The notes under the pieces are model-generated. The model did no database searches. It was not told the DNA's origin and saw only the letters and a list, made by a program, of their open reading frames with translations. DNA of 64,000 bases, from assembly GCA_021324115.1 (NCBI GenBank), contig JAJPJS010000027.1, forward strand, positions 124,001 to 188,000, given 5' to 3'. Below, one piece after another: positions 32,506 to 39,769 of this stretch (positions are counted from its first letter, which is position 1; every line of letters starts with the position of its first letter). Position numbers and translations under genes: made by a program. The DNA comes from Nitrososphaerota archaeon (lineage in GTDB: Archaea > Thermoproteota > Nitrososphaeria > Conexivisphaerales > DTJL01).

Positions 32506-33938
32506 CCAGTGCCCGATAGCCCCGTATCGGAAACTTCGGGCGTATCTCGCGTGTACGATCGAGCATTACTTGGCTTTCTGTCCTCCTGCGCAGCCTTCTT
32601 TCTTCGATAGCTTGTCCTGCCCTCGGAAGTATTTTGGGAAATAATCTCTATGAGCTTTGCTACGCCCTTTCCCTCCCTTTTTCTTAAGAGCCTCCCGAGT
32701 CTCTGAATGAACTCTCTTGAACTGCCTGTCCCGCTGACGATCACCCCGAGTGATGCCTCTGGCACATCTATCCCTTCGTCAAGGACCTTTGATGTGACCA
32801 CAGCCCTGAACCTGCCGTCTCTGAACCGAGAAAGTATCTCCTTCCTTTCTTCTGGGTTGGATGTGTGGGTGATGAATGGGATGAGGAACCTTCTGGATAT
32901 CCTGTAAACCAACTCGTTGTGCTGCGTAAATATGATTATTCTCTCGTCGGGGTGGGACCTTATGATTTCGCCAAGGGCTTCGATCTTCGATTGAGAGTTG
33001 AATGCGGTGCTTATTGCCCTGTTTCTCGCCAAAAGAGCTCTTCTTGCCTCACGGTCAAAGGCGCTCCTCATTATGAATCTCTGGAAGTCGAGCGGCGTTA
33101 CGAGTCTCACCCGCCTGCTCGTTACGTAATTTCTGAAGATGGAGTAGTTCGACTCGTACTCCATCTTTTCCTCCTCGCTGAGCTGAACATTGATCCTTTC
33201 CAGGCTGTAGTTTGAGAGATAGTTGCCCGCAAGGTCCTCCGGTCCGAGCCTGAACACCACGCCCCCGACCAGCCTTGGCAGCTCCTCATGCTGCATGTCT
33301 TCCCTCTCGAACGTTGCGGTCAGACCCAGTCGACAAGTGGCCGTGAACATTTCAGCAATCTGCCTGTAGCCTTGGGCTGCCAGATGATGAACTTCGTCAA
33401 AAATCAAAAGGCTGAATCTGTTTCCCAGCTCTGAGGCCTTAAGGTAGGCGGAATCATAGGTGGAAACAGTCAGTGCCTTGACAATACTTTCGCCTCCACC
33501 GATCGTACCGACATCCACGCGGAATTCGTCCTCAAGACGATGCTTCCACTGGTCCATAAGGTCCAGGGTGGGAACCACGATGAGGGTGGGGCCGTTTACA
33601 GATTCTATCGCTTTCATGCCAACAATTGTCTTGCCTGCTCCGGTAGGAAGGACCACCACTCCCTTCCTTCCAGCCCTACTCCAGGCTTCAACCGCCTCAC
33701 GCTGATAACCTCTAAGCCTTGTCCTGGATATGAGCGGAGGACATGGAACGAGATCCTGAACTTCATCCCTGGAGTAAAGGCTGCTTCTATTGAGGTAGTT
33801 CAAAATGTCGGGGTAGGTCATCGCTTGTGCCCTGTATGCTTTCACCCTTTCATCCCACGCGGCGCCGGGCACTCGTACCTCCCCGCGAATGAGCACCGTA
33901 CCTTTGTCAAATGTTAGGGTGATGGGATGGTGCGTCAT
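32502..33938 (-). CDS. xpb: DNA repair helicase XPB
   Basis: 478 residues, superfamily 2 helicase. An N-terminal damage-recognition domain precedes the motor. Walker A VVLPTGAGKT, the DEVH box (LLIFDEVHHL), motif III GLTATF and C-terminal motif VI (QRLGRLLRKR) are all present, and a YRR-type basic C-terminus follows. Length is typical for archaeal XPB. It is the first gene of the xpb-bax1 operon. It probably opens damaged DNA for Bax1 cutting. No unusual features. Confidence 0.92.
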   Translation of the reverse strand: MTHHPITLTFDKGTVLIRGEVRVPGAAWDERVKAYRAQAMTYPDILNYLNRSSLYSRDEVQDLVPCPPLISRTRLRGYQREAVEAWSRAGRKGVVVLPTGAGKTIVGMKAIESVNGPTLIVVPTLDLMDQWKHRLEDEFRVDVGTIGGGESIVKALTVSTYDSAYLKASELGNRFSLLIFDEVHHLAAQGYRQIAEMFTATCRLGLTATFEREDMQHEELPRLVGGVVFRLGPEDLAGNYLSNYSLERINVQLSEEEKMEYESNYSIFRNYVTSRRVRLVTPLDFQRFIMRSAFDREARRALLARNRAISTAFNSQSKIEALGEIIRSHPDERIIIFTQHNELVYRISRRFLIPFITHTSNPEERKEILSRFRDGRFRAVVTSKVLDEGIDVPEASLGVIVSGTGSSREFIQRLGRLLRKREGKGVAKLIEIISQNTSEGRTSYRRKKAAQEDRKPSNARSYTRDTPEVSDTGLSGTG

Positions 33939-34034
33939 GTTCGATGGTCGAATCCCAGGTGTTGCAGATATATTAACTGGGCTTGGAATACATGTTTCAG
34001 TAAATTCTCAGGTGACCTGCACTCAACGTGGAAC

Positions 34035-34044
34035 CATTTAAAAA
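34035..34044 (+). promoter_or_regulatory. TATA box for ACT-V4R gene
   Basis: CATTTAAAAA centred about 29 bases before GTG 34069, consistent with a leaderless message and supporting the GTG start. Confidence 0.5.
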
Positions 34045-34068
34045 TCATAAATCGGGTTTGTTTAACAC

Positions 34069-34842
34069 GTGATAGAGAAGTACGTTATAATCCACCAGTA
34101 CAACCCCCAGAAATCTTTCTTTGAAATAGCAGTGAAAATGAGAAATACAAAGGGGGTACTTGCTTCTGTTTTGACGCGACTATCATCCCTGGGTGTCAAC
34201 ATCCTCTCGGGCTACACGGCTGCAAACGAGGGACAGGAGACAGGAATCTGGTGTTCCTTCATTGAAAACAACGGAGTGGAAGAATCACGATTGAAGTCAG
34301 CACTGTTGGAAGTACAGGGCGTGGTCGAAGTGGACGTTCTTTCGGACGTCGATGGTTTGATTATGGACATGCTTTCGTTCCCTCTGATATGGAATACGGG
34401 AGAAAGAGCGGTTCTCTTGGGACAGGAACGTTTCTCCAAAATGCTTGACAGGCTGAGGGACTCATTCGGAATGGCGGGAAATGTTATGGTGTATCAGGAG
34501 GGACTGTCCGTTGGGGATGGTCTCGCAAGGTTCTTTGTGGGGAAGATGGGTGACAGGTTCGTGAAGAACCACCTTCCACAGATATTTGGTGTGTTTTCGG
34601 CCGCAGGAGTGGGTCAGGTTGAGATAGCACACTATGAGCTGGACCAGCTAAAAGTGGATTTGATACTCAAAAACAGCATGGAATGTAGCGGGCATCAGTC
34701 CAAGAAGCACCATAGCGAGTTTCTGAGAGGTGTGATTGCAGGGATGATAGAAGTTGTGGTGGGTGGGCGAGTGAAGTGTGAAGAAATACGGTGCATTGCC
34801 ATAGGTGATGATTACTGCGAATTCATCATTACTTCAAGATGA
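34069..34842 (+). CDS. ACT domain plus V4R domain protein
   Basis: 257 residues. An ACT-like ligand-binding domain (about residues 15-90, FEIAVKMRNTKGVLASVLTRLSSLGVNI) is followed by a V4R small-molecule-binding domain (about residues 100-257) with the typical ending C(x4)C(x7-8)C (CEEIRCIAIGDDYCEF). ACT domains often sense amino acids, and V4R domains bind hydrophobic or metal-linked ligands in archaeal regulators. There is no DNA-binding motif, so it may act through a partner; a DNA-binding Lrp-like regulator lies close by. GTG start, leaderless. Confidence 0.75.
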   Translation: MIEKYVIIHQYNPQKSFFEIAVKMRNTKGVLASVLTRLSSLGVNILSGYTAANEGQETGIWCSFIENNGVEESRLKSALLEVQGVVEVDVLSDVDGLIMDMLSFPLIWNTGERAVLLGQERFSKMLDRLRDSFGMAGNVMVYQEGLSVGDGLARFFVGKMGDRFVKNHLPQIFGVFSAAGVGQVEIAHYELDQLKVDLILKNSMECSGHQSKKHHSEFLRGVIAGMIEVVVGGRVKCEEIRCIAIGDDYCEFIITSR

Positions 34843-34964
34843 AAGACAGTGAAATCAATTGGCCCGTTTAACAATGATCTTGACTCGGGCTCGCTCAAAT
34901 GCTTCGAAGGTGATTGTCTATTCACTGTAGCAAAGAAGACCACCACGAAGATTTGAGTACGCTG

Positions 34965-34974
34965 TTTATTAATG
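34965..34974 (+). promoter_or_regulatory. TATA box for small zinc-finger gene
   Basis: TTTATTAATG centred 26 bases before ATG 34995, the canonical archaeal spacing for a leaderless message. This supports the reality of the tiny gene downstream. Confidence 0.55.
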
Positions 34975-34994
34975 ACCCCAAGTATTGATCTGAT

Positions 34995-35117
34995 ATGAAA
35001 GCCAAGTTCAAGACCGTGTGCTCGGAATGCAAGAGCGAGATCAACATCGGTCAGGAAATCGTAAGATACAAGGAGAGATGGGTGCACAAAGGATGCGCAC
35101 CTTCCGAGGAGCTTTAG
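34995..35117 (+). CDS. 40-residue zinc-finger protein
   Basis: A very short gene easily missed by length filters. The protein has C9 and C12 (CSEC) and, after a 18-residue span rich in Ile, Arg and Lys, H31 and C34 (WVHKGC), a CxxC...HxxC zinc knuckle of half-LIM or treble-clef type. A well-placed TATA box 26 bases upstream and a clean ATG support expression. It lies between the ACT-V4R and Lrp-like regulators and could be a nucleic-acid or protein adaptor. Not assigned to a named family. Confidence 0.6.
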   Translation: MKAKFKTVCSECKSEINIGQEIVRYKERWVHKGCAPSEEL

Positions 35118-35275
35118 ACAAGTAGATCTCCGGGTGGACCACCATAAGTCTGGTCGACCACTGACTGGTTGTAAACGCGAAGTTTGGGTATTTTCAAAGA
35201 ATTTTTGCGACAAAACTCGTGAGATACAGGCTCTCATCTGCTTGAATGCATGAGTGGTCAACGGATCGTAACCCG

Positions 35276-35297
35276 ATGAGATACGATCTTATCTCGT
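35276..35297. other. Inverted repeat (hairpin-capable)
   Basis: GAGATA (35278-35283) and TATCTC (35290-35295) form a perfect 6-base stem with a 6-base spacer, extended by a G-T wobble and an A-T pair on the outside. It lies in the 229-base gap after the zinc-finger gene. There is no following T-run, so a protein-binding site is as likely as a terminator. Confidence 0.35.
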
Positions 35298-35346
35298 AGT
35301 CCGGCAGATTAATCTGACTCGAGCAATGTGCGAATACACATAATAA

Positions 35347-35538
35347 ATGAGTTTTGATTGGTCAAACGCAAAGTTTAACGGGAAGGTCTGCGGGGTCAGG
35401 TTGACGTTCATGAATCCAAACATGAAGTTTAGACTCGCTGCAGTAGGGATACTCCTGGCCATACATGTAGCATTCATCGTCGCCGGCGTTTCCGTACTCC
35501 CCATGGGAGACCCTATTGGCGGCGGAGTCCCAACATAA
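35347..35538 (+). CDS. Possible small membrane or secreted peptide
   Basis: A 63-codon frame with one hydrophobic segment (RLAAVGILLAIHVAFIVAGVSV) near the C-terminus. ATG 35410, preceded by a GGGGTCAGG stretch, would give a 42-residue peptide with the hydrophobic part near its N-terminus, more like a genuine membrane peptide. A CATAATAAAT element lies directly before 35347, which fits a transcript starting near 35368 and so favours 35410. No homologue recognised. Confidence 0.35.
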   Translation: MSFDWSNAKFNGKVCGVRLTFMNPNMKFRLAAVGILLAIHVAFIVAGVSVLPMGDPIGGGVPT

Positions 35539-35565
35539 AGGTAGGAGCCTCGGCTCACGGCTCAA

Positions 35566-36672
35566 TCAATCAAACATTTTTTCTTCAATCGTGCGAGGTT
35601 CGAAAACCCAGCCGTTATCCTTCGTGTACATCTGGTAGGGGGTCGTGTAGTTCTCTGTTCCTCCGTTCCTTTCGAAAAATCCGACCTGAAGGTCGAGGGA
35701 ACCGAGCTGTCTTCTCATCCAGCTGAATGTCGATGTCGCTTCTTCGACAGGTATACACAGCACAGCCGAGTAGTCGCCGTTCCGAAGGATGTATTCGGAC
35801 CAGGTGAACGGTATCCGAGATATGGTTTCGCTGACTTTGAGGGCATCCTTGTTCCCGAGCCCCTTGACAGTCAACCAGGTGAGAAGTATTGAATGCTGAC
35901 GTGTACTGTCAATGTCCCCCATCCACCTCACCGAATAGTTCGATATCAAACCCAGGTCTGAAACATGCTTCTGCATGTGCCATCTAAGCATCGGTGAAGG
36001 TAGTTTCAGTTTTGACCCGATTTCGGCCACCCTCTGCATCGCATCCTTTTGAAGTTCCTTAACGATAAGGAGGTCTTGAATGTCGAGGCGAACCGGGTCG
36101 ACCCTTCCAAGCATCTTCTCGGATGTCTGGGTCTCGTTTGAAAGCCTTTCCCATTCGACCGCCCAGCCCCCCTTTAAAAAGTCGTAGTAAGACGGATTCA
36201 TGGATAGATACCTGCTGGCCACCACCTCGCTGATCGAGTAGTCCCTGAGCAGATGTGCGCTTTTTAGCTGTGACAGAACCTCGTTATAATCAGCGTTGAC
36301 CGGCAGGGTGAACTGGGCCAGGTAGTAGCCATTCGGCACGACCCTCCCGAAGTAGGTGAGGTAGCCGATTTCGTTGAGCCTGCGTAGAATCGAAACCGAA
36401 AGCTCATCCGAACATCCATTTTCAAAGCTCAGCTTCGCCCAATGAGGAATGAGTCCCAGCTTCCAAAGGTTGGGTTCTGCATGTATACGAAAACCGAATC
36501 TTCCAAGCTGCTGCTTGATCTTGTACCTTACGGTTTCGACCGGTATACCCGTCATTCTTGAAAGAAGACGAACGTTCCGTGGCCCGGCTTCTTGGATCGC
36601 CCTTACTATCTTCGCCTCAGGTCCTTCTGCCCTGCGCCTCTCTATCAGCTGTTGTTTTGCCAACATTATCAT
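35566..36672 (-). CDS. Large Lrp/AsnC-like regulator with two winged-helix units
   Basis: 368 residues. An N-terminal helix-turn-helix (about residues 19-55, IVRAIQEAGPRNVRLLSRMTGIPVETVRYKI) and a second unit at about residues 198-235 (DLLIVKELQKDAMQRVAEIGSKLKLPS), each followed by a beta-rich region that may be RAM-like. The duplication makes it about twice the size of ordinary Lrp proteins. Two in-frame starts exist: ATG 36672 and ATG 36666; a TATA box (36685-36695, minus strand) centred 24 bases from the latter favours 36666. It is divergent from the V4R gene and may control it. Confidence 0.7.
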   Translation of the reverse strand: MIMLAKQQLIERRRAEGPEAKIVRAIQEAGPRNVRLLSRMTGIPVETVRYKIKQQLGRFGFRIHAEPNLWKLGLIPHWAKLSFENGCSDELSVSILRRLNEIGYLTYFGRVVPNGYYLAQFTLPVNADYNEVLSQLKSAHLLRDYSISEVVASRYLSMNPSYYDFLKGGWAVEWERLSNETQTSEKMLGRVDPVRLDIQDLLIVKELQKDAMQRVAEIGSKLKLPSPMLRWHMQKHVSDLGLISNYSVRWMGDIDSTRQHSILLTWLTVKGLGNKDALKVSETISRIPFTWSEYILRNGDYSAVLCIPVEEATSTFSWMRRQLGSLDLQVGFFERNGGTENYTTPYQMYTKDNGWVFEPRTIEEKMFD

Positions 36673-36684
36673 GCTTCAATCACG

Positions 36685-36695
36685 TATTTATTAAG
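36685..36695 (-). promoter_or_regulatory. TATA box for Lrp-like regulator gene
   Basis: CTTAATAAATA on the minus strand, centred 24 bases from ATG 36666 and 18 from ATG 36672. It sits in a divergent intergenic region shared with the V4R gene. Confidence 0.45.
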
Positions 36696-36833
36696 CGTTG
36701 TCTGAATGTATTTCGATTCGACGGTTTTACCATCGAACAGTAAACGGCCGCTCAGCATGAATCTGTTCTTTGCGTTTAGGTCAGTAGACTTAATAATCAT
36801 CATGCAAACGTTCAGAATAATGGTGTGGCCTGA

Positions 36834-37352
36834 TTGAGTGAACCGAGCAACGCAGAGGATCCGCCACCCGGTAGCACGGAAATTGAAGTGCCAGCTGTGG
36901 TCCGTGGCCAGCTGCTCCCCGGAAGAAGGGTATGGTCCATCGCGAGACATGGGTTCAGGCAGATGCTGGGAACGGCGGCCTCGGATGTGATCATGTATCA
37001 GTTCTGGCGGATGTATGGTCAGGCGATGATCAAGGAACTTTACCCCAGACGTGCGCAGTATGCGGAGGGCAGCCTGACAGAGCTGCGAAGCCTTCTGTTC
37101 AGAATTACTGAGGCGAACAACTGGGGAAAGGTTGGTCTCGAGATCAAGGAAGCGTTGAATGAAGTATCAGTGGATTTCGACAACTGTTCATTCTGTGAGG
37201 CGTCCACATCAGATAGACAGGTCTGTTTTGAGATGGCCGGACTACTCTCGGGTTTTTCAGAGACTCTGGTTGGGCGCGCCTGCACGGTGAGCGAAATCAA
37301 GTGCAGAGCGAAAGGAGACGATTCATGCAGATTCCTGATCAAATTCCGTTGA
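36834..37352 (+). CDS. V4R-domain protein
   Basis: 172 residues, essentially a single V4R ligand-binding domain after an approximately 40-residue polar N-terminus. The C-terminal cysteine cluster characteristic of the family is visible: CSFCEAS, then VCFE, ACTVSEIKC and GDDSC. These may bind a metal or heme-like ligand. The start codon is TTG, with a CTTAATAATC element about 40 bases upstream. It is divergent from the Lrp-like regulator and is the second V4R protein within 3 kb, suggesting a linked sensory set. Confidence 0.75.
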   Translation: MSEPSNAEDPPPGSTEIEVPAVVRGQLLPGRRVWSIARHGFRQMLGTAASDVIMYQFWRMYGQAMIKELYPRRAQYAEGSLTELRSLLFRITEANNWGKVGLEIKEALNEVSVDFDNCSFCEASTSDRQVCFEMAGLLSGFSETLVGRACTVSEIKCRAKGDDSCRFLIKFR

Positions 37353-37400
37353 GCCAGTTACGTTTATTAGTCGGCATCACAAGCGTGCATCGGAGTTCAT

Positions 37401-38240
37401 ATGCATACACCAGTGAACAGAATCAGTTTCGCTATTCTACTTGGGTCCATGTTCATCATCGCAGCGGTTTCTGGGTTCGCTTTCGCACCGGTGCACACCG
37501 CCTCTGCGGCCCGACTCTCGATTGATGGTTCCCACGGATCCGGGGGAGGGCATAAGGGAGGCGGTGGGGGCTTTTCCTGTCCTGTGATATCTGGAGCAGA
37601 TTCGTCTGTATGCAGCACTAACTGGTCCGGATATGCTGATACTGGTTCAACAGGTTCTGTAACCTATGTATCTGGGTCCTGGACGGTTCCTTCTCTTACA
37701 TGCTCAAGCAGTGGAACTCAGTACGTTGCCATATGGGTTGGTATTGATGGATACAGCAGCAGCACCGTAGAACAGACAGGAATAATGGGTGAATGCAGCA
37801 ATGGTGCCGCGAGCTACTTCGCCTGGTATGAGTTCTATCCCAATCCGTCTGTGACCATAAGTGGATTCACGGTAAAGGGAGGGGACTCGATAACAGCATC
37901 TGTGTCTTACAGTGGTGGCGTGTTCACAACCACAATAACTGATGGTTCTGAAAGTTACTCGGCTACCGGTACGGTCACCAACGCCGCGAGGAATTCCGCA
38001 GAATGGATTGTCGAAAGACCCGCATTATGTATTGGCGCTCATTGCACACTTACCACACTGGCCAATTTCGGGTCAGCGACCTTCACCTCGGCATCGGCCA
38101 CCGTGGGTGGAACAGACGGATCCATAAGCAGCTTCAAAGACGTGGCGATTACGATGGTAGCAAGCAGCTCCGGACCGATACTTGCGCAACCAACAAGCCT
38201 TTCTACGGATGGTTCAAGCTTCACGGACAACTATGGATGA
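37401..38240 (+). CDS. Secreted G1 (eqolisin / scytalidoglutamic-like) acid peptidase
   Basis: 279 residues. A signal peptide (residues 1-37, cleavage near ASAA) and a Gly/His-rich linker are followed by the G1 fold: NWSGYAD, WTVPSL, IWVGIDGY, the catalytic Gln in VEQTG (Q125) and catalytic Glu in AEWIVERP (E205). These are the Gln-Glu dyad of eqolisins, which work at about pH 2. No long pro-domain is present. The ATG follows a TTTATTAGT element about 32 bases upstream. Eqolisins are best known from fungi but occur in acidophilic prokaryotes. Together with the S53 enzyme it implies acid proteolysis outside the cell. Confidence 0.88.
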   Translation: MHTPVNRISFAILLGSMFIIAAVSGFAFAPVHTASAARLSIDGSHGSGGGHKGGGGGFSCPVISGADSSVCSTNWSGYADTGSTGSVTYVSGSWTVPSLTCSSSGTQYVAIWVGIDGYSSSTVEQTGIMGECSNGAASYFAWYEFYPNPSVTISGFTVKGGDSITASVSYSGGVFTTTITDGSESYSATGTVTNAARNSAEWIVERPALCIGAHCTLTTLANFGSATFTSASATVGGTDGSISSFKDVAITMVASSSGPILAQPTSLSTDGSSFTDNYG

Positions 38241-38757
38241 TCTGTAATAGATAATTTCCAGTAAGCTTTTTTGTCGTATGAGGACGTTTGGCTAGCTTAT
38301 CTTGTTTTGTATGACCCCTAAAGTTAGGATGAAGGATGATGAATGAAGGTTTCCCAACCGTTTTCATGAAAAGCGTGATGTATTTTAAACTGAAACGCCT
38401 AACAAGGAATTTTCCACAGCGTGTCTGGCCGATCGATCTGAGTCGATTCATCTGGAAGTGAGAACTGCGGATGTGACGCTCGACCCGACAGAATTGGAGT
38501 TGCCTGCCGAAAAAGAATGCAATCGAAAAGGGAAAACCGAAGATGAGCCTCTGTTTCGGTAAGACAAGTATCATTCGAAATTGCAGAAGCGAGTTGAATC
38601 ATGGTCAAAACAAATGCCCATGAATATAGTCGATATTCTGATACGTTTGGTGGCTCTCAAGCCACGAGATCACGATGGATGAAAAGGAGCCATTACTAGG
38701 GTCGAGAAGATTTCGATTGATGACTGACGATGGTTGGAGAGTATTTCCCTATGGGCT
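38241..38757. other. Intergenic region after G1 peptidase
   Basis: About 517 bases without a supported gene. A T-run (TTTTTTG near 38264) just after the peptidase stop probably ends transcription. Minus-strand frames here have no family-like content. A 6-base perfect hairpin (GTGGCT/AGCCAC, 38650-38665) lies close to the end of the convergent epimerase gene. No tRNA or repeat array was seen. Confidence 0.45.
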
Positions 38758-39696
38758 TCAGGTGACAGACTCGAGAGTCCACCTCGCGGTTCTGGTGATC
38801 GCCTCATCCGCTGTGTACTTTGGCTTCCATCCGAAGGATTTGAGCCTTGAAATATCAAGGTGTACAACGGGGTTGTCTCCAATCCATCCGCGTTCGCCGC
38901 CGGTATACTTTCTTTTTACCTCCTGTAGCTTCATTTCTTTTATCACTATATCGGCGACTTCGTCCACAGTTCTGTTTTCCTCCACCGCCAAGTTGAATAT
39001 GTTCACCCTCTGCTTGCTTTTTGAGTAGCCAGTCATTATTCCATCCACGCAGTCAGCGACGTAAATGTACTCCTTCGACTGCTTCCCGTTGCCCAGAATC
39101 TCCAGCTCATTCGGATTCCTCCACAGCTTGTGGATAAAATCCCATATGACGCCTCTCCTGCATCTCTCGCCCACTACATTTGAGAATCTGTAGGCCCAGA
39201 AGCTGATATCGCTGAACTGTGTGTATGCTTCAGTGTAAGCTTCTGCCGCAAGTTTTGAGGCACCGTATAGAGATGTCTGAAGGGGTGCATAAGTCTCCGG
39301 CGTTGGTTTAATTGTAGCATCTCCATAAAGGGCGGATGTAGAAGCAAATACAAGGTCCCTTACTTCATTTTTGATCATCGCTTCAAGTAGGTTCAGATGA
39401 CCCACAAGGTTGTTTTCTAGGTCGCCGAAGTGATCCATGATGCTCTTTCTGATGTTAGCCTGGGCTGCTAGGTGGAAGACAACGTCCTGTCCCTTGAGAA
39501 GTTCGACAAGCTGGTCCAGATTTTTGACATCCCCCTGAACGAATCTGAAGTTCGGGTTGCCCGCCAGGTGCGAAATGTTGGCCATCTTCCCCTCTGAGAG
39601 ATTGTCAAATGCCGTAACCTTGTAACCGTCGGCGATTAACCTGTCGACAAGATGGCTGCCGATGAAACCCGCTCCTCCTGTGACAAATGCTTGCAT
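38758..39696 (-). CDS. NAD-dependent sugar-nucleotide epimerase (GalE-like)
   Basis: Extended short-chain dehydrogenase, about 312 residues from ATG 39696. The NAD-binding GGAGFIGSH motif is at residues 8-16 from this start. The catalytic Ser/Tyr/Lys triad is plausible: STSALYG and SLYGASKLAAE (YxxxK), and RFSNVVG follows. The longer frame to 39780 adds 28 non-family residues. A TTTAACAAT element (about 39716-39727, minus strand) is at the right distance for a leaderless start at 39696. Probably makes UDP-galactose or a similar sugar for surface glycans. Confidence 0.85.
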   Translation of the reverse strand: MQAFVTGGAGFIGSHLVDRLIADGYKVTAFDNLSEGKMANISHLAGNPNFRFVQGDVKNLDQLVELLKGQDVVFHLAAQANIRKSIMDHFGDLENNLVGHLNLLEAMIKNEVRDLVFASTSALYGDATIKPTPETYAPLQTSLYGASKLAAEAYTEAYTQFSDISFWAYRFSNVVGERCRRGVIWDFIHKLWRNPNELEILGNGKQSKEYIYVADCVDGIMTGYSKSKQRVNIFNLAVEENRTVDEVADIVIKEMKLQEVKRKYTGGERGWIGDNPVVHLDISRLKSFGWKPKYTADEAITRTARWTLESVT

Positions 39697-39769
39697 CACA
39701 AGGGATTTCTTTTGCATATTGTTAAACATTAACGGTCTGATGCATTTGCACGCGGGCAAAGAAAGAGTA

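Noticed and set aside
33940-33965. GGTCGAATCCC, similar to a tRNA T-loop
   Set aside because: No acceptor or anticodon stem can be formed around it; it is in the promoter region of xpb.
38650-38665. 6-base hairpin GTGGCT/AGCCAC
   Set aside because: Short and without a T-run; could be chance, noted only in the intergenic entry.
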